A DNA stretch of 64,000 bases from Allodiplogaster sudhausi (lineage: Eukaryota; Nematoda; Chromadorea; Rhabditida; Diplogasteridae): contig CALZFC010000059.1 of the NCBI GenBank assembly GCA_945643635.1, forward strand, positions 2,282,001 through 2,346,000, in the 5' to 3' direction. The translations under genes and the position numbers were made by a program. This document shows positions 46,491 through 56,730 of the stretch, piece after piece; the stretch's first letter is position 1; each line of letters starts with the position of its first letter. Under the pieces are notes generated by a model. The model saw only the letters and a program-made list of their open reading frames with translations. It was not told the origin of the DNA and ran no database searches.

Positions 46491-46532
46491 GTTTCTCTGT
46501 TTCTCTATCTCTCTGTTTCTCGCTCCACCGGT

Positions 46533-46586
<54 letters not shown>

Positions 46587-46801
46587 TTCTCTCTCCCTTC
46601 CACTCTCAATCTTCCTCAAAAGTATTTTTACTACTTGTATTTTATTCGAATGCAACACTGCTTATAAGTTGATGAAAGAGAAAGAGAAAACGAGAAAAAA
46701 AACAGAGAGAGAGAGAGACAGAGACAGAGAGAGAGACAGATTGAGAGAGTGAAACAGTGAGAGAGAGACAGAGAGAGAGAGACAGAGACAGCGAGAGAGA
46801 G

Positions 46802-46842
<41 letters not shown>

Positions 46843-47002
46843 AAGAGAGAGAGAGAGACGAAGGAACGTACAGGTGCTGCTAACTGATCTGACCATGAGA
46901 AGAAATCGTTGGTCTAATAACGATATTCCCTAGCCTCACCATCAGCCAGGTAATGGTGAGGCATTGGGAAGCAGTCATCGCTGTCAAAAGAAAGGTATCA
47001 TA

Positions 47003-47073
47003 CCAGCGTCTGTAGTGTATTGCGGAAGCGTTTGACTGGGAGTCATGAGGTCCTGGGATCGATGCCTGGTGGG
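47003..47073 (+). other. tRNA-like segment, right arm
   Basis: AGCGTCTGTAGTGTATTGCGG-type box A, a possible anticodon stem GACTGGGAGTC, and GGTCCTGGGATCGATGCC as box B. It is the best-looking copy of this module, but the acceptor stem is not convincing. Confidence 0.55.
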
Positions 47074-47819
47074 GAACAAATTTTTGCCGCCCACTAGAGA
47101 AAATCTCTCTTTGAATTTTCTTATCGTTTACACATAAACTAAATGAGAAACTCAAACAAAGCAAAAGAACAAGATCAGAAAAAGCTAGAAGCGTTCCAAA
47201 AATTTTTTTGTTTTTGTAGTTTGTAGGCCTGGCTGCTTGAGCCAACATCTTTTCTCAGCAAAAATCACAACCAGGCCTGTGTTAAATGCAGTAAACGCAA
47301 TTTTTTTTAGATATCTGTCATTTCTGAATCTTTTCTTAAACGGTTTTCACAGTCGTATTCTCCGTGGTCGAAATAGGTTAACACAAAAAGGAAATGGCAC
47401 GAAAATGCTTATTCAGCGAGCTATTCCAGTTCATATTATTTATATTAATATTATTAATATTATTAATATTATTAATATTATTAATATCGGACCCAATAAT
47501 GTTGAGCGGGACTGTATGATCTCATTGTCAGTGTACCCTGAAAAATCCTTGCTCTGACGATGTCTTTGTATAGCAAAAAAGGATACCATTCAAAGTTGTA
47601 TTCTTAGGCGATCTGTATATTTGTGTATCTGTTCAGTTCCTGGTTAACCATGCAGGTGAAGAACATGTTGCTTACCTGCGCAGGTATATTTTTACATTTT
47701 TCACACGAATGTTAATGTGATTATGGAATATGCGGGTGGCCATGTGAAACACACGTGGTTTGTGTTTCCTCCTTTTCTTGCATTCACTTGCTTTCTTTCC
47801 TCGCTTCTCTGCAACCTTA

Positions 47820-48780
47820 CAGATATCTTGACTGAACAATGCTATCAGTTCAGCTCTTTGCTCCTTTGACCATTCCAAACAATAAGCGAGTCAAATACAA
47901 ACTTTACATTACTTTGTAATCTTTGGTCAATGACATCATTTATATCTCACTCGTTTCTTGTGTAAAATATATACATCAAAGAGCATATTTCGTAATAATA
48001 TAACGTAATTAAAATTTAATTTAATTTTCTTACCTATCAAACTTTTTGAAATAAGTTCATTTATTTTGCCTTCTTTTTATTTTAACAGCACCGTGTTTTT
48101 TGCGTGATAAAGCTTACTCGTGGAATTAATGTGAACTAAATGTGCAGGATTTGAAGCGAGCAACAGGAAGGCTGACAGGTGAGAGAAGTGTCCGAATGGC
48201 AACGCTGAACGAGGACGAATGCAGTGGATTAATTGGGGACTTGAGAAGACACCCTTAAATGAGAGCCATTGTACAGCCGTGTCCGTTGAAATACATAATG
48301 CATGTTATTACAGAATTTCAACGCGTACTGTAATTATGGATAAACGTACACACATCGCAGATAGTATAGCAAGGCCGAACTATCAAGCAGAACTATATTG
48401 TTTCCGATTGGCGCCGGAGCTAAATAGTTCACCCTCACGCTTCTATCGATAGCTCATCTAATAGGAAGTAAATAGTATTCCGTGATAGCTCGGTATGGCC
48501 GAACTATTACGGTCACCCGGCACCCCACCCTGGCAGCGGGCCAGCCGTTGCTACTCCCCCCCTCCTCTCTGCTTTCCAATGCTCCCCCCCCCTTTCACCC
48601 ACCCTACACTGCCCCTTTATCTTTCTTTCATTCCAGCAGTCGATAAAATGCAATTAAAGCACTGACAATTTCGTTTTAACAGTATTTATCACTAGACAAC
48701 CAGTGTACAACAATATCAACGGGCATAGAACAACCATAACTGGGCCACACAACATTATGAGACAAAGGGAGGGAGGGAAG

Positions 48781-48820
<40 letters not shown>

Positions 48821-48835
48821 CGGGGGAAGAGTGGA
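47820..48835. other. Intergenic; cluster of GAACTAT words and a GA tract
   Basis: No gene is recognised. Between about 48360 and 48520 the word GAACTAT or its complement occurs four times, often next to GGCC. A C-rich stretch (48540-48600) and a GA tract (48783-48820) follow. Confidence 0.5.
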
Positions 48836-49010
48836 GGTCGCAGCTGTAGCTGGTGTCAGTCGCCTCCACCTCCAGAGTGATGGTCTTGTCGGTCAGCGTC
48901 TTCGCGAAGATCTGCATTCCACCACGAAGACGGAGAACGAGGTGGAGGGTTGATGCCTTCTGGATGTTGCAGTCCGCGAGGGTGCGGCCATCCTCGAGCC
49001 GCTTACCTGC
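48836..49010 (-). pseudogene. Ubiquitin-like fragment
   Basis: On the minus strand the C-terminal half of a ubiquitin unit ([20 protein letters not shown], then [10 protein letters not shown]) runs directly into the start of another unit ([20 protein letters not shown]), the head-to-tail arrangement of polyubiquitin. The second unit decays after about 30 residues into a GA tract, and the first lacks its N-terminal half. Substitutions at normally invariant positions (Asp for Gly after LT, Cys in place of Tyr) support a relic. Confidence 0.8.
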
Positions 49011-49309
49011 AAGGAGTCAATCAATAACGTTTAAACATAGATTATAATACAAAAATTGAACATCTTATTTAAGCAGTTTATTAGTTCATAAACCAACTAG
49101 CGCAAGAATATTGACCCTAAGCTAGGAAAGGCATTAGTTACTTAAGATTTCACACAGAAGATATCCTTTTAAGCGTTAAGAATTTCACAGTTTCATATGA
49201 ATAATTAACATAGTTGGACAATAATTAACTACGAATGTGTTGAAGCCAGAGAAAAAAAACTGCTTGCCAAGTAAGCAATGATCAAGAATGAGATAAATCA
49301 ATTGCTCTG

Positions 49310-49427
49310 ACTTGATGTTGAGCTTAGCGGCTCTTTCGACGATGATCTTGAGCTTCTTGGCGGAGACAGCATGGGCGACCTCGCCAGCGTACCTCTTGTC
49401 CTGCATCAGAAGCATGTCGAGGTCCTG
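49310..49427 (-). pseudogene. Ribosomal protein L32 (eL32) C-terminal exon fragment
   Basis: After tccttgcag on the minus strand an open exon encodes DLDMLLMQDKRYAGEVAHAV, then SAKKLKIIVERAAKLNIK, matching the late part of eL32. A GT (AA|gtcaga) follows, but the expected last residues are not found downstream, and no upstream exons are recognisable to 50090. I take it as a fragment, perhaps a decayed duplicate. Confidence 0.7.
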
Positions 49428-51222
49428 CAAGGAAGATTCATTTCAATTTATAATCTTCTTAACATCACCGTGATAACTGCCAAGACAAATGGACAAAATT
49501 ACCCTCAAACTGTCATATCTAACGTTGGACAACATTCAAATGATGCCCATAAACGCACAATAGCCAGCTTAATTCAGAGAAGATAAACAATAAAGAGAAC
49601 GGAGGGAGAGAGAAAAGGCGTTGATTGACAAACATTAGTGGCGGCGGTGGTGGAATGGACGCCGCGGCCGCAGCTGCCCAGAGTGACGAAGAGGGTGAGA
49701 GATGGCGGGCGGAGAGGGCACAGCGCTGCAGGAAAGGGAAAAGTTAGAGTGAGCGAGTGAAAGAACATCGAAAGATGTAAAGAAGCACCGCCCAAGAAAA
49801 TACAAACCCTGTTCCTTCCCAACAATAAGATGTCACTGTGATGACAATCTACTATTTCAAATGAGTGCAAAATAATATTGTCCTTTGTAAACATTAAAAG
49901 TGCAACAATTTGAGGCATCAGGGCATAGCCCCAAATAGCATAAACTGTACTCATGAATATTAGCAAAATAAGAAGAATAAAAACTAAAACAAGCAGCAAA
50001 AACAGACCCCAGATGTTGGCCCTCGCGTCCCGTGACGCCGGCGGAGGCGCTCTCAGACGGCAACCGCCATGTCGCCACTAAAAGTAGCTTAAGAAATCAA
50101 TAACATTGAACCATTACATTAAAAAAGTTTTTTATAAAACGGAACAAAGAAATAAAAAAATATACAAAAAAGTAAAAAAAAAAAGAAGAAAACGCGTCCA
50201 AACTCGTATGAAAGCCGAGCGTGCTAAACTGAGTATCGCGCAGTTGATGCGCAGCGAGCTCGCGAGCGTGAATTTTGAATTGGCAGTTTTGACAAGCGTT
50301 TCTCAGATTGCGTTTTTTTTTAATATTTCATGGTGAAATGCTTTTTTCGTTGTTTCGTAAAACAAATACTTCGATTTGGGTACTTTGTTGATTACAGGGG
50401 TCTCCGATGGTTCGCTCAGACCGACCTCCTCCTGAGCTGACGACAACAATTTCTTCGTAAGAAAAGGTTTTTGCACTTTGTAATCGGTCATATATTTTTT
50501 TGCTAATACTTCTGTAAAGATATGCTGTAAGATTAGTGTGCTCATTCTGGTGTACACCAGGTTTTTTATAAGCTGATTAGGAACGCCAACTTGTGATTCT
50601 TCAAAAAGTTTTTTTTTCTAATATCTTTGTTGCCGTTGTTTTTCATTGTTTCTCGAATATAATTCCTAATCTTTCATAATTTAAAAAGCTACCTTTTTCT
50701 GCCCTTGAAAAACACATTTGGCGACATCTTTGGAGAAAGTACAAGGAGAGAGCTGTAGCTATCCGGTGTTAATGATTTTTTTTTGCAGGACGTCGTTCGA
50801 GTATCTCGCTACGTCAAGGCCAGCTTCTCTCGTTCCATTCCACGACACTTTACCAGGTTTAAATGATATGATGTTTTAGCTTGAATTCCGCGTCTTATAT
50901 AAGATAATGAAATCGTCGATGTAGATTTCCTTGTTATTTCCTGCAATTATTAATTGGCCAATTCTTACCAGAAAGGAATAGGCTAAATTGACCATAGTAA
51001 TTTCTACTTTCTCTAGAGTGTTCGCCTTCTAAACTAAGTTTTTTTGTTTGTATTGCTTAGCGTAGAAAATTCATTCTGTTATCCATCTGTAAAAATCACA
51101 CCCGTAGGTCGAATATTAAGTTCTTCGCACTTTCATTTGTCATGAAATCGCACTTCTGTGGAGTGCAAAGTGCTCAAGTTGGGTAGTGAATGCGAATTGG
51201 GTGGTAAACAAGTAAATTGGCT
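49428..51222. other. No gene recognised
   Basis: A GC-rich patch at 49620-49740 and one at 50015-50075 have coding-like composition but no motif I know. A short block after a T-rich tract at about 50790 (tttttttttgcag) to 50860 could be an isolated exon. The rest is AT-rich. Confidence 0.35.
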
Positions 51223-51256
51223 ATTATAAAAGCAGCGCTTGCTATCATTTTAGTCA
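51223..51256 (+). promoter_or_regulatory. Core promoter with TATA box
   Basis: TATAAAAG at about 51224 is followed about 28 bp later by TTTTAGTCATCACTC, a plausible initiator. The downstream leader is pyrimidine-rich and lacks ATG until 51315. This arrangement is a good match to a TATA-containing RNA polymerase II promoter. Confidence 0.5.
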
Positions 51257-51314
51257 TCACTCTTCGCTTCGCTCGCTCACTTCGCTCCACACTCTGCTTC
51301 TTCTCTTCCTCGAA

Positions 51315-51640
51315 ATGGCCGACGCTGCAATTGACGCTGCCACGACCATGGAACCGCCGGCATCCGTCGTCGGGGCTTCGGTTGCCGCCGGCGCCGGAGT
51401 TGACCCGGCCGCCCTTCTCCAGCAGTACGGCGCCGAGTTACAGGGCGCGCGCACTCGCCCTCCAAGGAGTCAGCTTGCCACCTTTTCCTTGTTATTATCA
51501 TCCCTACGCTTTTGTTCTTCGGTTGCATTCTCAATCTTGAAAAAAAGAAAACAAATAACAACAACCGCCGGCGGCCAAGGTTTCTGCACAGATTTTCTTT
51601 TATTTAGTAAATTATATCTGATAATGTCTCGGTACGAATA
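51315..51640 (+). CDS. Small hypothetical protein, Ala-rich N-terminus
   Basis: The first ATG after the TATA box starts an Ala/Val/Gly-rich sequence (MADAAIDAATTMEPPASVVG). The first 50 or so codons have strong GC-rich codon bias, and the rest to 51640 looks like intron read-through. A possible later exon follows the acceptor ttttcag at about 51773 (VLERADNVALAST, then stop near 51841). I do not recognise the family, and the true splice donor is not clear. Confidence 0.35.
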
Positions 51641-52333
51641 GATTTAGTTTTCACATTTTTCCTTATCACTGCACTGCACTTATCATTTTTTTTTAATTAA
51701 TCTTAGAAAAAAAACCTAAAACTTGCTTGTAGCCATGTCATAATGACGATATCAAAATAGTTGTATTTTCAGGTGCTTGAGCGTGCTGACAATGTGGCTC
51801 TGGCCTCTACGAGACTCTCGGCCCCGACGCATGCGCCTTCATAATACCGTCGAAGAGTACGGTATTTCGATCATAACTTACATAGTGGTCTTCTATAAAA
51901 TATTTTTTCTATGCGAGGAACTAGAAATGTACTGATTACGGTACTCTGTCTACAGTACTGTTATCTTGTTTAAAGGAGGTGCAAAGGGAATATTTTTGAT
52001 ATGCAAGTATTGGCACTAACGGACGTGGACGGTTTTGATTAACACATTAACAAAGAATGAAGTTACAGAAATGCTCAAAAAGCGAGAAAATTTCATTTGA
52101 AAAGATAAATTCAAACTCCCCTGACGGTAGTGTGATTGGACCACCCAATGTCCTTGGCCTTCATTAAGAAAAGTGCATTGTCTATATCACAGATTTACAA
52201 TTTTACGGACCAAGGAATGTTTTTTAAATATTAACTTGTTCTCGTTTTAACCATGCAACTTTTTTCTTTTTCTTTGTTTTCATAAATAATAAAGTATTCA
52301 CAATGTTTGCATTCTAATGGTTGTTGTTTACAC

Positions 52334-53161
52334 ATGTGGGAAGTGCAGCCTACACGAGAAGAGACTACGAAAGCGAGGGCTGAAGTCCTCGAATGGAAAC
52401 GGCGACAGCGAGGCAACATCTTCCAGGCAACTGTGAACGTGGAAGACGCCGCCAAGTGCTCGTGTACCTTTTGCCCCCCGCGATTTCAGCAACAAGAGCA
52501 CGACTACTGCATGGTCTCTGAGCAGCAAGAGCACGACTACTGCTGCCGGGTTCTATTGTTTCATCCTCTGAAGGTGCTTGGGAGTCGACTTCGCGATGGC
52601 TTGGCGGAGAAGATGCCCGACTTGGATGCTGCCCCTTGCATCTCCCACACCGCGGACTTTACTCAGATGATTCTGAACGAGACGGTAACAACTTTATGTC
52701 AATCTTTCATTTATAACACATTGTATTCCTTTATGACACAAGAATATTGCATCGCTCATTGAATTACACAAAATAATCAATCGTTTCATCTCGACAAAAT
52801 ATGCACAAATAAATGACAATTAAACTAAGGTTGCTATCGCGTCTGCTGATCTCGGGGAGTTTGAGGGGCGCCCAGCAGAAGCCGACTATGCCAGGGAAGT
52901 GATAAGACTAAGAGTTCTTCTAAGTTAGCTATGTTTAGATCGATACTTATAAAGACAACAATTACAACATATAAAGCAAATTATAGGAGATGCCGCTATG
53001 GGGCCTACAGACTTTTCGTGGCAAGATACCTCGGGCCACTTGGACGGCATAAGCGAGTGCGCCTACCAGCATGTGCAGTGAAAGCTGTTCGAGACAAATG
53101 GCCGAGTACCTCGTACAAGGGATTCGAGGAAGGAGAAATAGTTCCTAGCGATGAAGAATGA
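52334..53161 (+). CDS. P2X7 C-terminal (intracellular) domain-like protein
   Basis: Exon 1 (about 52334-52684) has a charged N-terminus, then a Cys-rich block: KCSCTFCPP, a tandem EHDYC/EHDYCCR, PCISHTADFTQMILNETV. Exon 2 (about 52830-52910) is acidic/helical. Exon 3 (to the stop at 53161) carries YRRCRYGAYRLFVARYLG, LGRHKRVRLPACAV, then an IR/VR-x-x-x-P and YKGF. This order of Cys, Trp/Tyr and R-x-x-x-P-S-x-x-Y-x-G-F elements matches the zinc-binding cytoplasmic domain of P2X7 receptors, here without a channel. The exon 2-3 junction is not resolved. It precedes the transposase by about 50 bp on the same strand and is likely part of the same element. No disabling change is seen in the exons I can read. 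Confidence 0.65.
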
Positions 53162-53213
53162 TTATTTGAATAAAGATCTTTTCAATTTGTACTCTGAATA
53201 ATAACAGCAAGGA

Positions 53214-56200
53214 ATGTTCATAAACTACCAAGGAATGGGCTATTTTAGCAAACAAACTCCAGTGTGTAAAAATAGTTTTGAGATGGGGGATAGATTGTAC
53301 GTGGCTTGCTGGAAGCCAGTCTCCGAGAAGAAGTCTAGGTACTTTACCGAGCGGCCTGAGCTTCGAGCGGAGTGGATTCGACGTGTCACTCGAGATGAAG
53401 CAGAAGGAGAGAGGCTGCGGAGATTCCTCAGCACTACCTCAATACGCCATAAGATCTGCGATACTCACTTTTCGCGTGACCAGTTCAGGGAAAATACGGA
53501 TATATTGAAGCAAGGGGCTCTGCCAATTTGTATTGTGAGTTAAACATTATATGAAAGGAAAATATTTATTGCGGAAAATCTTTACTAACAGCGGCCGGTG
53601 GAAGAAACGCCGCCGCCCACTCCTACACTCTTAGCAGCACCGCCGCCCATGTCGCCCGGCCCATTGTCGCACACGCACAGGAAGAGACGTCCTAGCAGAG
53701 ATCCGAATCCTGTAAGTTGACTTCAATTATATATTTAAAAATTATATACATATATAATAACAATAATTTTATAGGAAAAAGACGACCCAGACTGGGAGAT
53801 TCCCAGTCCAACCATCAACGATCAGCATCCCAACTCAGAATACATACTGTTAGAGAAGAGTACATTGTGGGATCTCCTAAGCCACTGAACGATTTGCAAT
53901 AGGAGATACTGCGATCTCAGTATCTCCTATATTGGCCTTAGTGCAAGAGTACAGAGGAAGTGCACACGGTGCAATGGGAAAGGGCTTTGGGAGTCCTCCA
54001 CTGCCCTGAAAACAGCTGAGTCGACAAACAAGGAAAAACTAATGAAAACGAATTTGGACTATGTCTGCGCAGCAACCGTAACTGGCATAGGAGAGCGGGT
54101 ATGCATATAATAATTATTAGTATTTACCTTCTTTCACTCCAGAGACACTTTATTACAGGCTTCTCATCATTTTTTCCGGTCACTGGGAATTAAGCCATTC
54201 TCTTCCACCACCTTCTACGACATAATGAAGCACTACGTGAATCCCGCCATACAGTCCCGTTTCCTTGAAGACAGAGAAGACACCAAGCAGAGAGTCACCA
54301 AGCTTTTAGATCAGGTTATGCAACTTTGCTGCAATTTTTGATCTCATAAGTCTCATTTGAAAGGGTGGCCAGCTGAACCTGGCTGGTGATGGGACTTTTG
54401 ACTCGCGCGGCTACAATGCACAATGGTGCCGGTATGTAATCACGTGTGCACAAACGAATCTCATTCTGGCTACAGTCATGATCAACAAGAGTGATACGGG
54501 CAAGTTCCAAAGTTATTTTTAATACAGTTTTTCACAAAACTTTCTACTTCGTTTTGAGTGGTTCCTCTGCGAAAATGGAAGTCCACGGCTTGCAACTGGC
54601 ACTTGGAGAACTACAGGACTGGCTGGGTGATGGCATCACCATATCCTCACTGACAACAGATAGGCACTCCGCAGCCATCAGCCTCATGAAGCAGAAATTC
54701 CCTTTTATGACCCTTGGCACTACTTCCGGAATCTTCTTCTCTCACTAATGGCGGTTTGCGAAAATGGAAAAAAAATTCATACAGAAACTTTTTTTTTTAT
54801 ATTTTCACTCAAAATCACACCACGTCTACTTTTTTTTTAAAGATATTTAAAAAAAAATTCTAAATATGGAAAATAATTGAAGCATAAATTACCGTACTTT
54901 CTTTATTCGTTCCCCCTTTATTTTTATTTTTTTGAATTCCCCCTCTAATAGTACCCCCTCTGATATTGTCATTGAAAAATAGTAACACTCCCTCTAGTAG
55001 AATCCCACCCTCTAATAGTGCCCTTCCTCGCATGGGTATTGAAAAATAATACCCCGAGTTCTAATAGAGAAAATACGGTATAAATACCGTAATCACAGAT
55101 TTCTATTAATTACTAAGTTTTTTCTGGTGTGATTTTGGGTGAAAATATGAATAATTAAAAATGGTTCGCTAAATATAAAATACCCAAGAAATGATGCAGA
55201 TGAAGGGAAAGAGATATGCGGAAGTGCGGAAGTGGATAAGAGGAATAGTTAACCATACCTTTGGAGTGTTTCCTCATCCGGAGGAGATGGACTATTGGCA
55301 CGTGAGAAGTATCTCTCTCTGCTAAAGCACGTTTGTGGAATACATGAATGGAACGAGGTTGGCACTACTTTCTAAGTTTACTAAGAAATGAAATAATATC
55401 AGGATGCCACTTTCGCTCGCTTCAAGCGATGCGAGCATGCCCCGCTGCCCCCTAACAGACACCCTAAGAAGCTCTCTCCTACTGGCAAGGACTATATCAA
55501 ACTTAGATCGATTGTTGCAAGTGCGAAGACAGTTGCAGACATCGAGTACGGATTGTTTTCTACTTGGTTATAGCTACTAAGTATATTCACAAAGGCACGT
55601 CTCGCCGTTTCTGACTACCAGCCAGAACGAAAGCGCCAATGCGCTGGCATTGAGATATGCTCCTAAGCACTTGTACTTCAACAGAGCTGGGCATGAACTA
55701 AGAACACAACTCCTCACTCTTCACTGGAATAATTTGCAAAAGGAGAAAATGGACGGAAAAAGAGTGGTATGATACGGTACTAGATCAGAAATCAATAATA
55801 GATATTGTAAATTTTGTAGGTGATTGGGCAACGAGAATACACGAATAAGACACACAAGGAAAAAAGGACAAAGAATGTTTGGACTCCACCCTCCCTCTCG
55901 TTTCAAACTGACATACGCAACAACTGCTACAAGGTTAGTTTAGGCTTGTTTTTTTATCAAAAAAAAATAAATATAAAAAAATCATACCAGATAAGATCCG
56001 AGATGAAGGAGACGCCGTACGCGAAGGAGAAGAAGCGGCGCGCAACTGCTGCCCGTCTTCGCCTTCTCGCCCAGCAACCGCATCTCCACCCGCACCCAGC
56101 AGACGAGAATCTGGAAGAATCCGTGTTCGACTCGGATGAAGAAATGGAGAGAGAGATGGATTACGATGATGACAGCCCTTTGGGGGCAATGATTGACACG

Positions 56201-56257
56201 ATTACTGAGAACGGAAATGATTCCGAGGAGCAAGAATACGATTCAGACGAAATGTAA
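53214..56257 (+). pseudogene. THAP-domain DDE transposase-like protein (Kolobok-like), broken
   Basis: Exons in order: 53214-53530 (THAP-like: RLYVAC, then AEWIRRV, ICDTHFSRDQF, ALP), about 53592-53710 (proline-rich linker), about 53776-54098 (CTRCNG, then CAATVTGIGER), about 54160-54310, about 54366-54500 (AGDGTFDSRGYNAQWCRYVI), about 54562-54720 (KMEVHGLQLAL, SLTTDRHSAA), 55190-55300 (WIRGIVNHTFG), about 55403-55550, 55597-55767 (LTTSQNESANALALRYAPKH), 55821-55933 and about 55991-56257 (acidic tail ending EYDSDEM). The GDG-x-x-DS, TTDRH and late Glu fit a DDE core. Breaks: an in-frame TGA near 53887, a foldback insertion at 54758, and loss of the expected D-x-WH segment there. Confidence 0.7.
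54758..55169. mobile_element. 412-bp inverted-repeat insertion inside the transposase
   Basis: GCGAAAATGG on the left and CCATTTTTAATT-like complement ending GGTTCGC on the right, with the stronger inner match TTTTCACTCAAAATCACACC against GGTGTGATTTTGGGTGAAAA. The centre is AT-rich with tracts of CCCTCTAATAG. It falls between two conserved transposase blocks. Confidence 0.65.
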
Positions 56258-56659
56258 TAATAGAGGAGATACATGTTTGTTAGAATAGAACTATCTATAT
56301 CTAGTTTAAATATTTTAGAAGTAAAAGTTCATAGTATTATAGACAACAAATATTCAGAAGTGTAATTGTCAGCAAATCTCTAATATATTTATTTCCGGAG
56401 CAGTAACTAGAAGAACAGATTATATTTCCTATTTATCGTTGTCATTTTTTTGGAAATATTATTTGTTCATGTGTGTTTAATTTTGATAAACCAGTCCACA
56501 GTAGGATAGCAATAAACAAGGGAATTCTGCACAATTTGCGCATCCCATGGAAGGATCCGCAAATGTAAGGCAGGGTGTTGTAATTACAGCAAACAGGGAA
56601 CGACTAAGGCGGTGATGGGAGCGGTGGCGGAAGTGGTGTACGACGAGCAACCTACGTAC

Positions 56660-56730
56660 TAGCGTGACCTAATGGATAGTGGTAGCATCGTGACGCAGTA
56701 TGTCTGAGTTCAAATCCCAGATGGAGAAAG
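56660..56730 (+). other. tRNA-like segment
   Basis: GTGACCTAATGGATAGTGGT resembles box A and GAGTTCAAATCCCAGATGG box B. The spacing suits a tRNA-derived SINE head or tRNA pseudogene. It is followed by AT-rich sequence without an obvious tail. Confidence 0.5.

Larger units (their letters stand above)
45807..47514. mobile_element. Family C foldback element, 1708 bp
   Basis: The ends are CAGTCCCGCTCAACATTATT and its complement, flanked by TA on both sides. The arms contain a TTAATAATA array, TCGACCACGGAGAATACGAC, GTTTGTAGGCCTGGCTGC and a tRNA-like block. No coding region is present; the Ser/Leu-rich frames come from CT tracts. Confidence 0.9.
45502..47819. repeat. 2318-bp palindrome, arms about 1.1 kb
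   Basis: The sequence from 45502 (TAAGGTTGCAGAGAAGCG) is mirrored to 47819 about an axis at 46660.5. The palindrome includes a family C element (45807-47514) and 305 bp of flanking DNA on each side. The central 400 bp (CT tract, ATTCGAATGCAACACTGC, GA tract) is not a perfect mirror. Outside 45502 and 47819 similarity stops abruptly. Confidence 0.92.

Noticed and set aside
53885..53890. Selenocysteine or programmed readthrough at the in-frame TGA of the transposase
   Set aside because: No supporting element is seen, and the gene has other damage, so a plain nonsense mutation is simpler.
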